Shown here: positions 8,879-14,950 of the stretch, in pieces | How the letters are laid out: each line of letters opens with the position of its first letter | How positions within the stretch are numbered: the stretch's first letter is position 1 | DNA from: a virus | Length of the DNA: 26,588 bases | Direction: 5' to 3' (one strand) | Virus record (IMG/VR): IMGVR_UViG_3300042989_000024 | Location: 1 to 26,588 of that record | Position numbers and translations under genes: made by a program | The notes under the pieces: generated by a model | What the model was told of the DNA's origin: nothing | The model's input: the letters and a program-made list of their open reading frames with translations, nothing else | Databases searched by the model: none

Positions 8879-8901
8879 CTGGATACGAAGTTCCCCGCCA
8901 A
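8841..8901. repeat. 13-bp inverted repeat with internal palindrome in intergenic gap
   Basis: Arms at 8841-8853 (TTGGTGGGGAACT) and 8889-8901 (AGTTCCCCGCCAA) pair at 12 of 13 positions with one G-T pair. The 35-base loop contains the perfect 10-bp palindrome GGTGTACACC at 8870-8879. It lies between the zinc-ribbon protein gene and the connector gene. No T-run follows on either strand, so it is not a standard terminator. It may be an RNA processing or regulatory hairpin. Confidence 0.6.
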
Positions 8902-8918
8902 GAAGATCGTTTGGCGCG

Positions 8919-9797
8919 CTAGGCTTTCCTCTGCCTTCCTCTCCGCGCGGTCACAGGAGCAACAAGTTCTTCTTCAGGCTCTTCAGCGGGCTCGCTCCAC
9001 CACCGCTTTTCCATTGGCACGTCTTCAAGTTTGACGGCTCCTGCTTGATAAGCCCTCTCCCAGTCCAAGATGCATCGGTCCCCGAAATCGTTCTTGTGGT
9101 ACGCGATGCCGTCCTTCACCATGGCGCCGCAATTCGGGCAGGAGATCATGTGCTCGGTGGACATGTGCCACTGCGCTTGCTTGCCGGCGTAGTCCATCGC
9201 GAAGTGCATGAGTGGGGAAATGTCTTTGCGGTTGCCTTGCGCGTTCAGCGTCTCAGCCGCATTGATCAGTTCCTGCATCGTCTTCATCCAGCGGTCTTTG
9301 AAAATCTTGATTTCACTTTCGAGTTCGGGATCGTCGGGTTTTTTGAGCGACCACCAGCACCCGAACATATTCAGGTTATTTCCGAACTGGTCACCCGTAT
9401 CCCATTTCTGCACTTGCGCGTTCCAATCCGTGCTTGGGAACGCCATGGGATTCATGAGGCTCGTCGCCGCTTTCCGCCCGTCCTCGCTCTTGTAGTACAT
9501 CTCCGTGGTCCCAGGCTTTGTGAAAGGGATCTTCACGAATTCTGGCAAGAGCGTGTAAGAGAACTTCTGGCCCTTCTGGCACGCTGCTATGGCGAAGTGC
9601 GGAAAAACGGGCGGCTGTTCCACAACATGATCGAGCGCGAGAATGTTGTAGACATAAATCACCTTGCCGGATGATGGCCCAGTTTCCTGAGTCTCCAGCG
9701 TCGTGGCTCCATGATTCGCGCCGTCTTGCGTGGCCCGCGCCTGGTCCATTGCTCTCTTTTGATTCTGTGCAAGTGAATGTGTCAGTGGTACTCCCAT
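8919..9797 (-). CDS. phage protein with C-terminal zinc-ribbon-like segment, 292 aa
   Basis: The ATG has a strong site (GGGAGGAAAGAAA). A polar N-terminus is followed by a mixed alpha/beta middle (VIYVYNILALDHVVEQPP, FVKIPFTKPGTTEMYY) and a helical stretch near 155-190. Near the C-terminus are Cys220, Cys223, His234 and Cys242 (CPNCGAMVKDGIAYHKN then RCILDWERA), suggesting a zinc-binding ribbon. The tail is Glu-rich then basic (RRGRQRKA). It belongs to a run of uncharacterised genes between co-chaperonin and connector. A minor virion or assembly role is likely; no named family. Confidence 0.75.
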   Translation of the reverse strand: MGVPLTHSLAQNQKRAMDQARATQDGANHGATTLETQETGPSSGKVIYVYNILALDHVVEQPPVFPHFAIAACQKGQKFSYTLLPEFVKIPFTKPGTTEMYYKSEDGRKAATSLMNPMAFPSTDWNAQVQKWDTGDQFGNNLNMFGCWWSLKKPDDPELESEIKIFKDRWMKTMQELINAAETLNAQGNRKDISPLMHFAMDYAGKQAQWHMSTEHMISCPNCGAMVKDGIAYHKNDFGDRCILDWERAYQAGAVKLEDVPMEKRWWSEPAEEPEEELVAPVTARRGRQRKA

Positions 9798-9816
9798 TTT
9801 CTTTCCTCCCGATGTT

Positions 9817-10545
9817 TTAGTTGTAACCGATGATTCTTGGCCGATTCCCGATGGTCATCGCGCGCCTGAACCTCGGCCGTTGTCCTCTGCGCGAGAGTCT
9901 ATCCCAAACTTTCTGAATTGCATCCATTTTCTTGTCCAGCACCGAACATCGCGAACCGCCTGCACCGAATGAAACCGGACCCCAGAAGCTCGGAAGATTC
10001 TCGGCCATGCGATCCGCGATCTCTTCCGTGGCCTTGCGCTCTTCCGCCGCTGCTGTTGCCTGTCTTGCCGCTTCCTTCTGTTCTTCGCTCAATTCCTGAA
10101 ATGCGAGCATCATGGGAATTAACATATCGATCAAGTAGTGCGAAAGCGGAAAGTGCTCAATCACCAACTTGCCGTCTACAAACTCTTTCGAGATCAACGG
10201 CTGCACGCTCTCATAACGCCCGCGCCAGGGATACTCGCCGGTGATGTAGAGTCCCGTGAACGCGTCAAACGTGTTCGCGTAATACATTTCTGGCGTGCCG
10301 TACTCGACTGGCGCTTTCCAGCGCATGATCACCCAACAAGGCATCCCATGGCACTGATAGCGGTCGCGATATTCAAGGCGTTCGTTGCCGTACTTGTCAC
10401 TCCAGAGATTGCCGATGCGGATGAGTTGCGATTGACCCCATACGATCTTGAAGTGCGGATCGCCCCATTCGTTCGTGCCGAACAGTGCCGTGAGCCGCGC
10501 CTGAAACTCTGGCGGGGTTTCGCGTGTCTCTGGATACGCGTCCAT
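9817..10545 (-). CDS. conserved phage protein of unknown function, 242 aa
   Basis: The ATG overlaps the stop of the GroES-like gene as TGATG, so the pair is translationally coupled. The protein starts MDAYPETRETPPEFQARL and contains the blocks HFKIVWGQSQLIRIGNLW (34-51), CHGMPCWVIMRWKAPVEYG (66-84) and TGLYITGEYPWRGRYESVQP. A Gln/Glu/Ala helix at about 150-178 is followed by EEIADRMAENLPSFWGPVSF and a basic C-terminus. I believe this layout recurs in phages next to capsid and co-chaperonin genes, without assigned function. The helical arm may mediate oligomerisation; this is speculation. Confidence 0.8.
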   Translation of the reverse strand: MDAYPETRETPPEFQARLTALFGTNEWGDPHFKIVWGQSQLIRIGNLWSDKYGNERLEYRDRYQCHGMPCWVIMRWKAPVEYGTPEMYYANTFDAFTGLYITGEYPWRGRYESVQPLISKEFVDGKLVIEHFPLSHYLIDMLIPMMLAFQELSEEQKEAARQATAAAEERKATEEIADRMAENLPSFWGPVSFGAGGSRCSVLDKKMDAIQKVWDRLSRRGQRPRFRRAMTIGNRPRIIGYN

Positions 10546-10904
10546 CACGCGCCTTCGGGTATCTCTTCAAACACGCAATAGCATTCCTCGAAGCGCAGAA
10601 GTTTCAGTCCAGGGACGCCCGTGAATTCCTCCAACTGGCGGAAGGTCATCGCGAAGCGCGTGTACAGAATCAAATCCCCGACTTCGAGTGGAATTCCCTC
10701 GGCAACCGCAACTACGTGCCCTGACTGCGAAACGATTCCCGCGTCCATGCCAGGTGTGCTTGCTCCCGGCAGGACCACGCCTTCCGCTGTTTTTCTTTCC
10801 TCTATCTCGATGGGCTTGACCAGCACCCATTTGTTCAGCGGCCTAGCGCGATAAATCTTTTTCTTCGCTACCGGAATTTCGGTGAGCGTTGCTGTCTCTT
10901 TCAT
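10545..10904 (-). CDS. GroES-like co-chaperonin, 119 aa
   Basis: The start is the ATG overlapping the nuclease stop as ATGA, with GGTGATCAC upstream. The protein matches the GroES layout: RPLNKWVLVKPIEIEERKTA (21-40), a mobile loop with the hydrophobic tripeptide VVL at 43-45 (EGVVLPGAS), GHVVAVAEGIPLEVGDLILY (62-81), and a closing strand LLRFEECYCVFEE. In GroES and T4 gp31 such a loop docks on GroEL. No GroEL gene is in the window, so the partner is presumably the host chaperonin. Clients are probably the capsid or a neighbouring virion protein. The length is a little above the usual 95-105 aa because of an N-terminal extension. Confidence 0.85.
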   Translation of the reverse strand: MKETATLTEIPVAKKKIYRARPLNKWVLVKPIEIEERKTAEGVVLPGASTPGMDAGIVSQSGHVVAVAEGIPLEVGDLILYTRFAMTFRQLEEFTGVPGLKLLRFEECYCVFEEIPEGA

Positions 10905-11527
10905 GTGATCACCCGATATTGCTTCAGATATTTGACTACTCTTGCAAACCACCCAGTGTGGTGCTTGGCGAGAACCATTCCGAGTGATAGAAGTTCATCC
11001 AAATTGCCCAACCTCAAATTACAGCGGCGACAGAGAATCCCTCTGAGACATTTACCGCACGAACCGCTCTTCGGACAACATTGATGATTGTGGTCAATGG
11101 CGAGCCGATTCCCGTTTTCTTCACGCTTGCGTGAGCAGAGCGCGCAATGACCATTCTGTTCGGCGAGTTTCGTCCGATACCATTGCTCTGTCGTATGGAA
11201 TTTGTTGAGTACCGAAACGCGATTCCATTGTTTTCGTTTGTCGCTGGGAAGCAACTCTCGATATTTTCTGACTCGCGCTTTGATTTCATCAGCATTTTCC
11301 CGATAATCCTCTTTCGCTTTTGTGGAACGTTCAACCTTGTGTTCTTCGTACCATTCCTGGTGATATTTCTTATCTCTTTCAATCTCATCGGGAGTTCGCT
11401 TCTTGTTGCGAACCTTCATGAGTTGCAGCATCGCATCTGAGTTCTCGCGATAATACGCTGCACTTCTAGTCCTTATCTTTTCCTGATTACGCAAATAATA
11501 CTGGTGGTGATATTCCTTCGTGCCCAT
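10901..11527 (-). CDS. endonuclease VII-type HNH nuclease, 208 aa
   Basis: The ATG has AGGAGAGTGCA upstream. Residues 1-110 are a very basic, helical region with repeated Y-x-x-N/E segments (KEYHHQYYLRNQEKIR, DYRENADEIKARVRKYRE), probably DNA-binding. The catalytic part follows: Cys128/Cys131 (HCALC), DHNH at 145-148, then CRRCN at 166-170 (Cys166, Cys169). This is the recombination endonuclease VII arrangement. Extra cysteines at 150, 151, 157 and 160 may bind another metal ion. Such genes can be homing nucleases or resolve branched DNA during packaging. It follows the capsid gene and overlaps the co-chaperonin start by four bases, so it is embedded in the operon. Confidence 0.85.
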   Translation of the reverse strand: MGTKEYHHQYYLRNQEKIRTRSAAYYRENSDAMLQLMKVRNKKRTPDEIERDKKYHQEWYEEHKVERSTKAKEDYRENADEIKARVRKYRELLPSDKRKQWNRVSVLNKFHTTEQWYRTKLAEQNGHCALCSRKREENGNRLAIDHNHQCCPKSGSCGKCLRGILCRRCNLRLGNLDELLSLGMVLAKHHTGWFARVVKYLKQYRVIT

Positions 11528-11622
11528 TGCACTCTCCTAGAAAGAGTAGGTAGGGAGAGCGTTCTAGGCACCCTCCCCGCCTTGGTGAGTCCACCACCGA
11601 TCAAGCGGCGGACATAGATAGT

Positions 11623-12972
11623 TTAACTCGTTACGCTGGGAACTGCAGCACTGGAGATGTAGCAACCTGCTTTCAAATTCGAGTTGAACAGGTTCCCAAA
11701 AAAATTGTAAAAGAATATCGAACTAGTCAAGTAGCTTCCCTGCCCCGTGAAGTCGGGGATAGGCATCGTGGTGACGCCATCGCCGAAGTCATAGAGTGAA
11801 GGTTCCACTGTCTCGATGATCCCCCAGGTTTCCGGGCACACCGCGTCAAGCCGTCCCTGACGCGCGGTGTAGCTCACGTTCAGTTCACGCCCGCCGAAAG
11901 TCGGCGACATGTGCTTCTTCACCATGTCCAGGGCCTTATCGCCCGGTGGGACATAGTTCTGTTGCAGCACGTTCGTGTAGAGCTGCGTGACGGCCAGTTC
12001 CTGATCCGGCCCGCAAATCCACTCGAAGTCCGAGACCGCTTCGTTGTCCGGCCCGAGGCCGCGGCCAATCAGAATTTCCGCCTTGTAGGCATCGGTTGTG
12101 GTGATGGGCTGGCCGTTCTTGTTGATGTTCGGCGTGGAGAGTTGCCCGGGATAGGTTGAGCGCGCCAGATTGAGCACACTTCCCGTGTTGCTCGCGACCT
12201 GATAGGAATAAATCCCCTGCAGGCCCGAGTTGAGCGCGCCGCTTGATCCCTGGATCATCACGTAATCGCCGTATGTGGTTCCCGTTGGCAGAGCCGTCGA
12301 GAAGTACACGGTGTCATTCGCGCCGTCCACGTAGGAAACAGTGGCAGTCGAGACGCCAGTGGTGCGCGCCGCGCCGCCTTCAGCCGCGAAGAACTGCACG
12401 ACTTGCTGTTCCTGGAATTGGTTCGCTTGGCCACCGAGGCCAACGATGGACGATGGGTTTGCCCCACCGAGTGTGTTGTTGCTGATCGTGGTGGACCCGA
12501 GTGCGGGCAGTTGCACGATAGCGCCGGCGCCATCGCTCAGGAACTGAGCGTCAACGCCCTGCATGAAGGAGTTGAAAGAGTTCTTCAACTCTTCGGCGCG
12601 CAGCGAAATCAAGCTGCGCTTCGGGCCATTCGTCGCGATGCGCGCGAGATAAGTGATCTCGCAGCCGGCGAACAAGCCGATTGGCGCAAGGTCTCCAGCG
12701 ACCCAAGTCGAGCCAGTCCCGCGGCCCAGAGCGTCACCGTTGCCGGTGGCCTGGAAGATCGCGGAGCCTGACTGCATGCGCACGGGGATACGGAAGGAAG
12801 GACGCGCCGTTCCACCAGCTTGCGTGGTTACAGCGGTTGGAAATGTCTTGCTCTTTTTCTTGAAGAAATTGTAAACCGAGTGGCCTTTGAAGACCAAATC
12901 GGGAATACCTTTCGCAAACGACTCAAGCTCAACGGCTTCTACGGCCGCTTCTGCAAGTGGATTCGCTGCCAT
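11623..12972 (-). CDS. major capsid protein, 449 aa
   Basis: The ATG is preceded by GAGGTAGTGTACCC. The sequence has an N-terminal helical segment (AANPLAEAAVEAVELESFAK), a basic segment FFKKKSKTFPT, then a beta/alpha body including FRIPVRMQSGSAIFQATG, LRAEELKNSFNSFMQGVD and a C-terminal strand region GGRELNVSYTARQGRLDAV. Length, position after portal and scaffold, and the helix-rich E-loop-like and spine-like order fit an HK97-fold capsid protein. It is probably the most highly expressed gene here. Downstream come the HNH nuclease and GroES-like genes. Confidence 0.85.
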   Translation of the reverse strand: MAANPLAEAAVEAVELESFAKGIPDLVFKGHSVYNFFKKKSKTFPTAVTTQAGGTARPSFRIPVRMQSGSAIFQATGNGDALGRGTGSTWVAGDLAPIGLFAGCEITYLARIATNGPKRSLISLRAEELKNSFNSFMQGVDAQFLSDGAGAIVQLPALGSTTISNNTLGGANPSSIVGLGGQANQFQEQQVVQFFAAEGGAARTTGVSTATVSYVDGANDTVYFSTALPTGTTYGDYVMIQGSSGALNSGLQGIYSYQVASNTGSVLNLARSTYPGQLSTPNINKNGQPITTTDAYKAEILIGRGLGPDNEAVSDFEWICGPDQELAVTQLYTNVLQQNYVPPGDKALDMVKKHMSPTFGGRELNVSYTARQGRLDAVCPETWGIIETVEPSLYDFGDGVTTMPIPDFTGQGSYLTSSIFFYNFFGNLFNSNLKAGCYISSAAVPSVTS

Positions 12973-13062
12973 GGGTACACTACCTCTGCATTTGGCTCAA
13001 CAGCGAGGCTACCCGTAGCTCACGCGTTGGCATTCACGCGCAGTCAAGCGCGGAATTGTCGT

Positions 13063-13182
13063 TCACCCGATGTTGTGGAACGATGCAGAGCTAAAGGGAT
13101 AAGACCAGTGTTTATACGTGCTGGAATCCACGGCTTTTTTTGAGGTTGCGTCTCGTTTGCCCCTTAGCAACTCACTACCCAT
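13063..13182 (-). CDS. possible small protein, 39 aa, upstream of the capsid gene
   Basis: The 226-base gap between the GIY-YIG gene and the capsid gene contains an ATG frame reading MGSELLRGKRDATSKKAVD then SSTYKHWSYPFSSASFHNIG and TGA. The composition is protein-like (basic N-terminus, aromatic/Ser C-terminus) and it fits the gap. The ribosome binding site is poor (GAAGG 12 bases upstream). The remaining 90 bases before the capsid start show no clear terminator and no textbook promoter. Confidence 0.4.
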   Translation of the reverse strand: MGSELLRGKRDATSKKAVDSSTYKHWSYPFSSASFHNIG

Positions 13183-13198
13183 ATACGCTACAAACCTT

Positions 13199-13672
13199 CT
13201 AGGCGCAAGGAGTTTTTAACAAGGTGTTATGACCGCAGGTAGGACATTTACTTCGGAGTGCTCTTTTAGCCGCAGATTCGGCCATGCCTTTTCGCTTCAG
13301 CATTTCGCATTCCTCTGGCGAAACGTATTTCTTGATAGAGATTTTCACCACTTTGCCTTCAGGTGCATCACTCTCTATGTTTGAAAAACCAACTGCCACA
13401 TCTGTAGAAGCCCACAACATCTCATCCACAATTTCATGTATCTCCTTGGGGGTGAAAGTGAACCATTCCCCATTGATTCGATTCGCCGTATATTTCTCGT
13501 GAAGCGCATATTCCATGACGTGATAGTTCGACAATTTCCATACTGCGATTACTTCAATCCGAAACGGTAATAGGATGCCTAGTTCGCTCACGCGAATCGT
13601 GGGCTTGGAAGTTTTGCCGATCTTATACCACTTGAACGTGCGGGACCCGATGAGGTAGACGTAGCCAGCCAT
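13199..13672 (-). CDS. GIY-YIG superfamily (T5orf172/MUG113-type) nuclease-like protein, 157 aa
   Basis: The start is the ATG six bases after TATACT, not the longer GTG frame, which would run through a terminator. Residues 3-70 show the family pattern: GYVYLIGS, WYKIGKTSKPTIRVSEL, an E in the middle, YALHEKYTANRINGEW. This matches the DNA-processing subfamily named after T5orf172 and Mug113. The C-terminus has CPTCG plus a final Cys (143, 146, 156), a likely zinc knuckle for DNA binding. It lies between virion genes but behind its own terminator and promoter-like element, the arrangement of a moron or mobile nuclease. Activity on DNA is inferred from the family. Confidence 0.8.
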   Translation of the reverse strand: MAGYVYLIGSRTFKWYKIGKTSKPTIRVSELGILLPFRIEVIAVWKLSNYHVMEYALHEKYTANRINGEWFTFTPKEIHEIVDEMLWASTDVAVGFSNIESDAPEGKVVKISIKKYVSPEECEMLKRKGMAESAAKRALRSKCPTCGHNTLLKTPCA

Positions 13673-13675
13673 GAG

Positions 13676-13686
13676 AATAGTATATA
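13676..13686 (-). promoter_or_regulatory. TATATACTnTT element upstream of the GIY-YIG gene
   Basis: The minus strand reads TATATACTATT, with TATACT as a -10-like hexamer. It ends four bases before the ATG, and TATACT lies six bases from it, so a transcript starting at the usual distance would begin at or next to the start codon. The element follows the T-run of the terminator by two bases. No -35 match is visible. Confidence 0.55.
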
Positions 13687-13688
13687 CC

Positions 13689-13729
13689 AAAACAAAACCG
13701 GCGTGCCACTCTCGCGAGCAACACGCCGG
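13689..13729 (-). terminator. rho-independent terminator after the Ig-like gene
   Basis: Arms CCGGCGTG (13698-13705) and CACGCCGG (13722-13729) form a perfect 8-bp stem around a 16-base loop, which itself holds CTCGCGAG. On the minus strand the stem is followed at once by TTTTGTTTT (13697-13689). It would end the transcript coming from the portal, scaffold, methyltransferase and Ig-like genes. Confidence 0.8.
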
Positions 13730-13753
13730 ATGCCCATCTCCCGTAAAGGATTC

Positions 13754-13801
13754 TAACACGCTTCAGCGCGCCGCTGGGACTGGGCTCAACGGCGCGCGTT
13801 A
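13754..13801. repeat. GC-rich inverted repeat after the Ig-like gene
   Basis: GCGCGCCG (13766-13773) pairs with CGGCGCGC (13790-13797) around a 16-base loop; TAAC (13754-13757) and GTTA (13798-13801) could extend it past a bulge. No T-run follows. It lies between the gene stop and the terminator and may be an auxiliary hairpin protecting the mRNA end. Confidence 0.45.
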
Positions 13802-13822
13802 GTGACCCCTGACCAACTCGCT

Positions 13823-14143
13823 TTACGCCGTCTGCGCGAAATCAATCGCCGTCAATGCGGGAGGGGGCGGCTGCACGATGGTGATCGTGTGCGCGGCCTT
13901 CACTGTTCCCACGCTCGCATCCGCTGAGATAGCGGTAAGCTCCAAATCGAAGCTCGCGGCAGTCGCGCCAACGGGCACAGCGGCCTCGCAAGTCAGGCCG
14001 TCAGGCGATGGCGTGATGATCACGCTTGAATCGCTCGCGGACCACTTAGGCACTTCGCCGGCTGCGAGTGCGCCATTCGGTGGCGTCAAGATCGATGCGA
14101 ATGTTCCGCTTGTTCCCGCAACTATCGAAAAATCGGTTGGCAT
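13823..14143 (-). CDS. Ig-like virion protein, 106 aa
   Basis: The start chosen is the ATG with GGAGGATGT upstream (MPTDFSIVAGTSGTFASIL). The same frame stays open 45 codons further up to a GTG at 14278, and that extension reads like a charged amphipathic helix (KKLNRIEREVECLHRDVQRL), so a longer form of 151 aa or a fusion is possible. The body is a bacterial Ig-like (Big2-type) pattern: VPKWSASDSSVIITPSPDGL, then CEAAVPVGATAASFDLELTA, ending in a Pro run (QPPPPALTAIDF). Such proteins commonly decorate capsids. The neighbours are the methyltransferase and the terminator. Confidence 0.7.
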   Translation of the reverse strand: MPTDFSIVAGTSGTFASILTPPNGALAAGEVPKWSASDSSVIITPSPDGLTCEAAVPVGATAASFDLELTAISADASVGTVKAAHTITIVQPPPPALTAIDFAQTA

Positions 14144-14287
14144 ACATCCTCCAAGTTGAATGAAATCCACGCGATGCAATGAAAGAATTCTGAGCAGCCG
14201 CTGAACGTCTCGGTGCAAGCACTCCACTTCACGTTCAATACGATTCAGCTTCTTAGAGTTCTTTTTGTCGAACCACACGCGGACATC

Positions 14288-14929
14288 CTAGCGCACTGAT
14301 GTTACGGACGCAACACGCATTTCCAAGATTCTCTCCGCATAATCCGCAACGCAATTGGCCAGTTCGGGAGGGATGGTGGCTGCTAGGGATGCACAACCCT
14401 CTGCATTCTGCCTGCGCGATGCGCGCTCGTTCTTTGTGCCCCATCCTGGCTTTCCTTTGTGCTCACGCTGCCCCATTGCCTTGCGGGTCATGCCTTTGAT
14501 GATTCCTTGGGGCATAATTGGCGGTACTCCTGAGCCCCACAAATAGAACGACCCGCAGTGATGCACCGCATTGCCTACGAATTGCTGCGCTGCCCGCACA
14601 TTCTCCATCACGTAAGGCACGCCAGCCGCTTCGCACAATTCCCGCGTGTGGTTGAACAGCTTGATGCCTAGTTCTGGGTACGGCGGATGCGGGTGGAAGT
14701 GCTTCATGCCGTGAACACTGAACTGCTCGCAGGGAGAACTCGCTACGATGAGATCGTAAAGTCTGTTATTTGGAGCTAACTGAAATTCCAGAATGTCTTT
14801 CTTGATGAAGATGCAACCCTTCGGAATTTCTGGTGGCTCAACTAGGTCTAGGCCAACGCATTCCCATCCCCGCGCAGCAAACGCCTTGCTCCAGCCCCAG
14901 CGCCCGCAGAATAGGTCCAGAAGTCTCAT
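14288..14929 (-). CDS. compact cytosine-C5 DNA methyltransferase, 213 aa
   Basis: Motif I is LLDLFCGRWGWSKAF (3-17). Motif IV is SSPCEQFS (64-71) with catalytic Cys67. The MEN of motif VI is at 108-110 (PYVMENVRAA). A C-terminal PPELANCVADYAERI matches the conserved final helix. At 213 aa the protein is much shorter than bacterial Dcm enzymes (usually 300 or more), so the target-recognition domain is minimal; specificity cannot be read. ATG was preferred to a GTG one codon upstream. No Shine-Dalgarno is visible and a -10-like element lies nine bases upstream, so the message may be nearly leaderless. Likely role: modification of phage DNA against host restriction. No restriction enzyme gene is adjacent. 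Confidence 0.8.
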   Translation of the reverse strand: MRLLDLFCGRWGWSKAFAARGWECVGLDLVEPPEIPKGCIFIKKDILEFQLAPNNRLYDLIVASSPCEQFSVHGMKHFHPHPPYPELGIKLFNHTRELCEAAGVPYVMENVRAAQQFVGNAVHHCGSFYLWGSGVPPIMPQGIIKGMTRKAMGQREHKGKPGWGTKNERASRRQNAEGCASLAATIPPELANCVADYAERILEMRVASVTSVR

Positions 14930-14935
14930 CACGTC

Positions 14936-14946
14936 AAGAGTATATA
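14936..14946 (-). promoter_or_regulatory. TATATACTnTT element upstream of the methyltransferase
   Basis: The minus strand reads TATATACTCTT followed by GACGTG and the ATG. The larger block CGTCAAGAGTATATA (plus strand, 14932-14946) recurs exactly at 24659-24673. Distance to the start leaves almost no leader. No -35 hexamer is seen at 16-18 bases. Confidence 0.55.
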
Positions 14947-14950
14947 CTAT

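Noticed and set aside
492-9674. Many long open frames on the plus strand, e.g. 7603-8865 and 8841-9674
   Set aside because: They lie opposite well-supported minus-strand genes, have skewed Arg/His/Cys-rich composition and lack ribosome binding sites; they are antisense shadows.
11528-11622. Small gene or terminator between capsid and nuclease genes
   Set aside because: Only very short or poor frames and weak stems without a T-run were found.
13111-13139. TATAAA at 13116-13111 as the capsid gene promoter
   Set aside because: No -35 match at 16-18 bases (only an A-run), and it lies inside the possible 39-codon ORF; too weak to call.
13112-13141. Plus-strand terminator suggested by the T-run near 13135-13141
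   Set aside because: The stem before it is only three to four base pairs and no plus-strand gene would need it.
13673-13759. Longer GTG start for the GIY-YIG protein
   Set aside because: The extension would be read through the terminator stem and promoter element and has no family similarity.
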